A DNA stretch of 64,000 nt from JAPOVO01 sp026708165 (lineage in GTDB: Bacteria > Chloroflexota > UBA11872 > VXNJ01): assembly GCA_965208775.1 (NCBI GenBank), contig OZ242360.1, forward strand, positions 2,232,001 to 2,296,000, written 5' to 3'. Both the position numbers and the translations under genes were made by a program. Below are positions 61,022-64,000 of this stretch, one piece after another. The stretch's first letter is position 1. Each line of letters starts with the position of its first letter. The notes under the pieces were generated by a model. The model ran no database searches, was not told the DNA's origin, and saw only the letters and a program-made list of their open reading frames with translations.

Positions 61022-63507
61022 TGCAGGCGCAGACGGACCGCGCGGCTCACTCGCAGACGCTTACGCTGCCGGTAACGGGGATGCACTGCGCCGCGTGCGT
61101 AGGTCGCGTCGAGCGGGGGGCCTTGTCCGCCGAGGGCGTGAGCGAAGCGACTGTCAACCTTGTTCAAGGGACTCTTAGCGTTCGATTCAACCCTGATTCG
61201 GTGACGCTGCCTGAGGTCGTTGAACGGGTCGAGGAAGCCGGCTATGAGGTTCCGATCGAGTCAATCAAACTGCAAGTGGCGGGCATGAGCTGCGCGTCGT
61301 GCGTTGGAAGTGTCGAGCGGGCGGTCGCCAGCGTTCCGGGAGTGGTCGAAGCGATTGTAAATCTTGCTACGGAACGCGCGAGCGTGCGGCTGATAGGCGG
61401 AACGGCCACGAGAGCCGATCTGCAAAACGCGATTGAGCAGGCCGGATATGAGCTTGTCGACGACCCGTTGGAGGACCGTCCGGCTGAAACGGAGGAGGCA
61501 GACGGGCGAATTGTCGCCGCGCGCAATCGCGACTTGCGCCACTTGCTAGTCAAGTCGGTGATTGCCCTAGCGGCAGGGCTGGTCGCCTTGTGGGGATCGA
61601 TGGAGTTTATTCCGGCACCAAGTCTGCTGGGGGAGCCGTTTTTCCTGCTCGCAGTCGTGACGCCGGTCCAGTTTTGGGCCGGGTGGCGTTTCCACCAAGG
61701 AGCGTGGAAGGCGGCGCGCAGATTAAGCGCGGACATGAACACGCTGATCTCCATAGGCACTAGCGCGTCGTATTTCTACAGCGTCGTCCTGACCCTGTGG
61801 CCGCAGGTCCTGGCAGGCTCGGCCGCGGAAGTGGCTTACTACTATGACACCGCAGCGATAATCATTGGCCTGATCTTGCTGGGTCGCTTTCTTGAAGCGC
61901 GAGCGAAGGGACGAACTTCGCTTGCGATCAAGCGTCTTATAGGACTGCGTCCCGACACGGCGCGCGTGATCCGCGATGGGACCGAGACGACCATTCAAAT
62001 TGCGGACGTCGTCGTCGGGGATGTGGTCGCGGTGCGTCCAGGCGAGAAGATCCCCGTCGACGGGGAGGTGCTCAAAGGCGAGTCTTCGGTTGACGAGTCG
62101 ATGGTTACTGGTGAGAGCATTCCGGTTGACAAAGGCGTCGGCGACCTAGTCATCGGCGCCACCGTCAACACGACCGGCAGCCTCAGAGTTGCGGCAACCA
62201 AGGTCGGTCGGGATACGTTTCTTTCGCAGATGATCGGTCTTGTGGAGCAAGCCCAGTCGAGCAAGGCTCCCGTTCAGCGGCTTGCCGATCGGGTTGCGGC
62301 ACGCTTCGTACCGGCGGTCCTGCTAATTGCGCTGGTCACTTTGGGCGTTTGGCTTGCGGTCGGTCCGGAACCGGCAGTGACCCACGCCGTGATTAGTTCC
62401 GTGGCCGTGCTCGTGGTCGCCTGCCCATGTGCACTAGGCCTAGCGACTCCCACCGCGATCATGGTTGGCGCAGGCAAGGGCGCCGAGTCGGGAATCCTGA
62501 TACGCGGTGGCGAAGCTCTGGAGGCGGCTGGAAGGGTAGGCGCGATTATCCTCGACAAGACAGGCACGATTACCCGGGGGACGCCGGAATTGACCGACAT
62601 CGCGCCGCTGAACGGCGTAACTGAACGCGATCTCCTAGGCGTGATGGCCGCCGCCGAGGCGGATTCCGAGCATCCGATAGGCCAGGCCGTCGTGGAGGCA
62701 GCCCGCAGGCGAAAAGTCGAACTTCGTGACGCGTCGAACTTCGGTTCGCTAACGGGCATGGGAGTGGAGGCCAGAGTTGACGGAAAGGATGTACTGATAG
62801 GGACGGAGCGTCTCCTGGCCCAGCGGAACGTGCCGCTCGACGGTTCCGCGGCCATAGCCGGTCGATTTGAGGAGGAGGGTAAGACTCCGGTGTTCGCCGC
62901 AATCGATGGCAGGATTTCCGGCGTTCTGGCGGTAGCGGATGTTCCCAGGCCCGAGGCTCGCGAGGCCGTCGGCCGTCTGCGCAGCATGGGGTTGCACGTT
63001 GAATTGGTGACCGGCGACAGGGCCGGTATTGCCGGGATGGTTGCCGATCAAGTAGGAGTCGACGCGGTGCGGTCGGAGGTTGCCCCTGAAGGGAAGTCGC
63101 AAGTAGTCGAGGAATTGCAGCAGAAAGGACTGAGGGTCGCGATGGCGGGTGACGGCATAAACGACGCGCCGGCGCTCGCCAAGGCCTACGTTGGAATCGC
63201 GATGGGCAGCGGGACCGACATCGCCGTCGAGACGTCCGACGTGACTCTGATTCGCAGCGATTTGCACGGTGTTGCCGACGCTATTCAGCTAAGCAGGTCG
63301 ACGCTTAGAACCATCCGGCAGAATCTCTTTTGGGCTTTCGGGTACAACGTAGCCTTGATACCTGTCGCTGCCGGAGTGCTCTTTCCGGTGTTCGAGACTC
63401 AACTGACGCCGGCGTTGGCGGCAGGCGCCATGGCGCTCAGTTCGCTATCGGTTGTCTTGAACTCGTTGAGACTCGGACGGACGCGTATAACCGGATTGCC
63501 GCGATGA
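61021..63507 (+). CDS. copA: Cu(I)-exporting P1B-1 ATPase CopA
   Basis: 828 residues. Two HMA domains (GMHCAACV and GMSCASCV), eight helices, VTGES, CPC in VVACPCALGLATPTA, DKTGTITRG, SEHPIG and VAMAGDGINDAPAL. YN in GYNVALIPVAAG and MALSSLSVVLNS in the last helices are Cu(I)-specific residues. The start overlaps the csoR stop, so repression by CsoR and export are coupled. Confidence 0.96.
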   Translation: MQAQTDRAAHSQTLTLPVTGMHCAACVGRVERGALSAEGVSEATVNLVQGTLSVRFNPDSVTLPEVVERVEEAGYEVPIESIKLQVAGMSCASCVGSVERAVASVPGVVEAIVNLATERASVRLIGGTATRADLQNAIEQAGYELVDDPLEDRPAETEEADGRIVAARNRDLRHLLVKSVIALAAGLVALWGSMEFIPAPSLLGEPFFLLAVVTPVQFWAGWRFHQGAWKAARRLSADMNTLISIGTSASYFYSVVLTLWPQVLAGSAAEVAYYYDTAAIIIGLILLGRFLEARAKGRTSLAIKRLIGLRPDTARVIRDGTETTIQIADVVVGDVVAVRPGEKIPVDGEVLKGESSVDESMVTGESIPVDKGVGDLVIGATVNTTGSLRVAATKVGRDTFLSQMIGLVEQAQSSKAPVQRLADRVAARFVPAVLLIALVTLGVWLAVGPEPAVTHAVISSVAVLVVACPCALGLATPTAIMVGAGKGAESGILIRGGEALEAAGRVGAIILDKTGTITRGTPELTDIAPLNGVTERDLLGVMAAAEADSEHPIGQAVVEAARRRKVELRDASNFGSLTGMGVEARVDGKDVLIGTERLLAQRNVPLDGSAAIAGRFEEEGKTPVFAAIDGRISGVLAVADVPRPEAREAVGRLRSMGLHVELVTGDRAGIAGMVADQVGVDAVRSEVAPEGKSQVVEELQQKGLRVAMAGDGINDAPALAKAYVGIAMGSGTDIAVETSDVTLIRSDLHGVADAIQLSRSTLRTIRQNLFWAFGYNVALIPVAAGVLFPVFETQLTPALAAGAMALSSLSVVLNSLRLGRTRITGLPR

Positions 63508-63578
63508 GGCGGTCTGTTTTGAAACCGAATGCGTCGGTGTGTGTTTCCGACGGCTAAACTCTGGACTGCCATGGCGAT

Positions 63579-64000
63579 ATGGAGTCACCGGACCTGATCC
63601 CCTCCGCCGAATCCCCACGGATATCAAAACCGCAGCGCCTCATACGCCGCTATCTCTCGCGCCGCGCCGCAGTTTCGGTGGGAGCGCTAGGGCTTGCGGG
63701 AGCCTTCCTTGCTCTAGTCGGAGTCAGGCTGTCGCGCGGCGAGGAGTTTGGTGGTTTTGGCGTCAATGCGACCGGCGGTGAGGGGTTCGTGCGCAGCCGT
63801 CCCGCACCGGACTTCGTGGTCGAGCAGTTTGACGGATCCACCTTTCAACTCTCGCGTCATCGGGGCAAGGTCGTGCTGCTGAATTTCTGGGCTTCGTGGT
63901 GTCCGCCTTGCCGGGTCGAGGCGCCAGCGCTGGAGAGGGCCTGGCAGAAATATCGAGCACGCGGTCTGGTTGTGTTCGGACTCGACGTGTGGGATGAGCC
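63579..64000 (+). CDS. TlpA/ResA-type membrane-anchored thioredoxin, 3' partial
   Basis: The frame from ATG 63579 is open to the end of the window. A basic N-terminus and one TM helix (about 30-50) are followed by a redoxin domain: APDFVVEQFDGSTFQLSRHR, LNFWASWCPPCRVEAP with active-site CPPC. It probably reduces or oxidises extracytoplasmic thiols, perhaps with CcdA (25240). It lies 71 bases after copA and may belong to the copper operon. Confidence 0.85.
   Translation, partial: MESPDLIPSAESPRISKPQRLIRRYLSRRAAVSVGALGLAGAFLALVGVRLSRGEEFGGFGVNATGGEGFVRSRPAPDFVVEQFDGSTFQLSRHRGKVVLLNFWASWCPPCRVEAPALERAWQKYRARGLVVFGLDVWDE

Noticed and set aside
1..64000. Search by eye for CRISPR arrays, tRNA, rRNA, tmRNA, RNase P, SRP RNA and transposases
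   Set aside because: No regular spacer array, no cloverleaf with GTTCRA, no transposase motif and no known RNA signature was found in the intergenic regions. Small RNAs could still be missed.

Overview
The window is a 64-kb chromosomal segment, about 60 % G+C, with dense bacterial gene packing on both strands. It shows no rRNA, tRNA, CRISPR array, insertion sequence or prophage structural gene. Gene content suggests a heterotrophic member of the Chloroflexota, perhaps SAR202- or Dehalococcoidia-like. Pointers are a Cys-type sulfatase, an enolase-superfamily dehydratase, Gfo/Idh/MocA oxidoreductases, phytanoyl-CoA dioxygenase, D-aminoacylase, DUF3500, two DarA-type c-di-AMP receptors, an R3H AAA ATPase and PdxST vitamin B6 synthesis. 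The taxonomic assignment is inference from gene content and was not tested by phylogeny. TTG and GTG starts are frequent, and many adjacent genes overlap by 1-4 bases.

Layout. 1-6169: a membrane-anchored tandem AAA+ ATPase with a small partner, a divergent sulfatase, and a PII-Amt ammonium operon. 6355-20881: housekeeping and catabolic genes, namely two Gfo/Idh oxidoreductases, aspartokinase, bifunctional nuclease, M42 peptidase, a histidine kinase/receiver pair, pdxS-pdxT, a GNAT-like protein, an R3H ATPase that seems to start at CTG, tmk with a c-di-AMP receptor, a sugar isomerase and dTDP-glucose dehydratase. 21337-30177: a 2-hydroxyacid dehydrogenase, a minus-strand run (ccdA with permuted segment order, pheA, a frameshifted K+ channel, a small membrane protein, a HAD protein), thrC, a P1B ATPase and a second c-di-AMP receptor. 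30234-35112: an enolase-superfamily enzyme, a 5'-nucleotidase-like protein with altered metal motifs and an SLC13 carrier.

35231-40379 is the most unusual region. Two tandem small Cys-containing proteins are followed by four paralogous secreted proteins. These four share one Cys-containing module of about 53 residues (six copies in all), near-identical signal peptides and a promoter-like TATCCTA element at a fixed distance from the start codon. I do not recognise the module.

40581-64000: groEL with an upstream CIRCE operator, a JAMM peptidase and LarE, D-aminoacylase, methyltransferase, phytanoyl-CoA dioxygenase and a GT-C-like membrane protein. Then come a complete five-gene Opp/Dpp ABC operon, an unusual two-gene cassette (YaaA-like plus GIY-YIG-like) with upstream direct repeats, a cache-like lipoprotein, a VOC protein, DUF3500 and phoU. 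The window ends with a copper-resistance unit: csoR with a palindromic operator, copA, and a TlpA-type thioredoxin cut off by the window edge.

How the genes work together. Nitrogen sensing and uptake are coupled (PII-Amt), peptide import is a complete operon, and copper export sits with its own sensor. c-di-AMP signalling is represented by two receptors. Thiol-redox and cytochrome c maturation functions (CcdA, TlpA) occur at separate sites.
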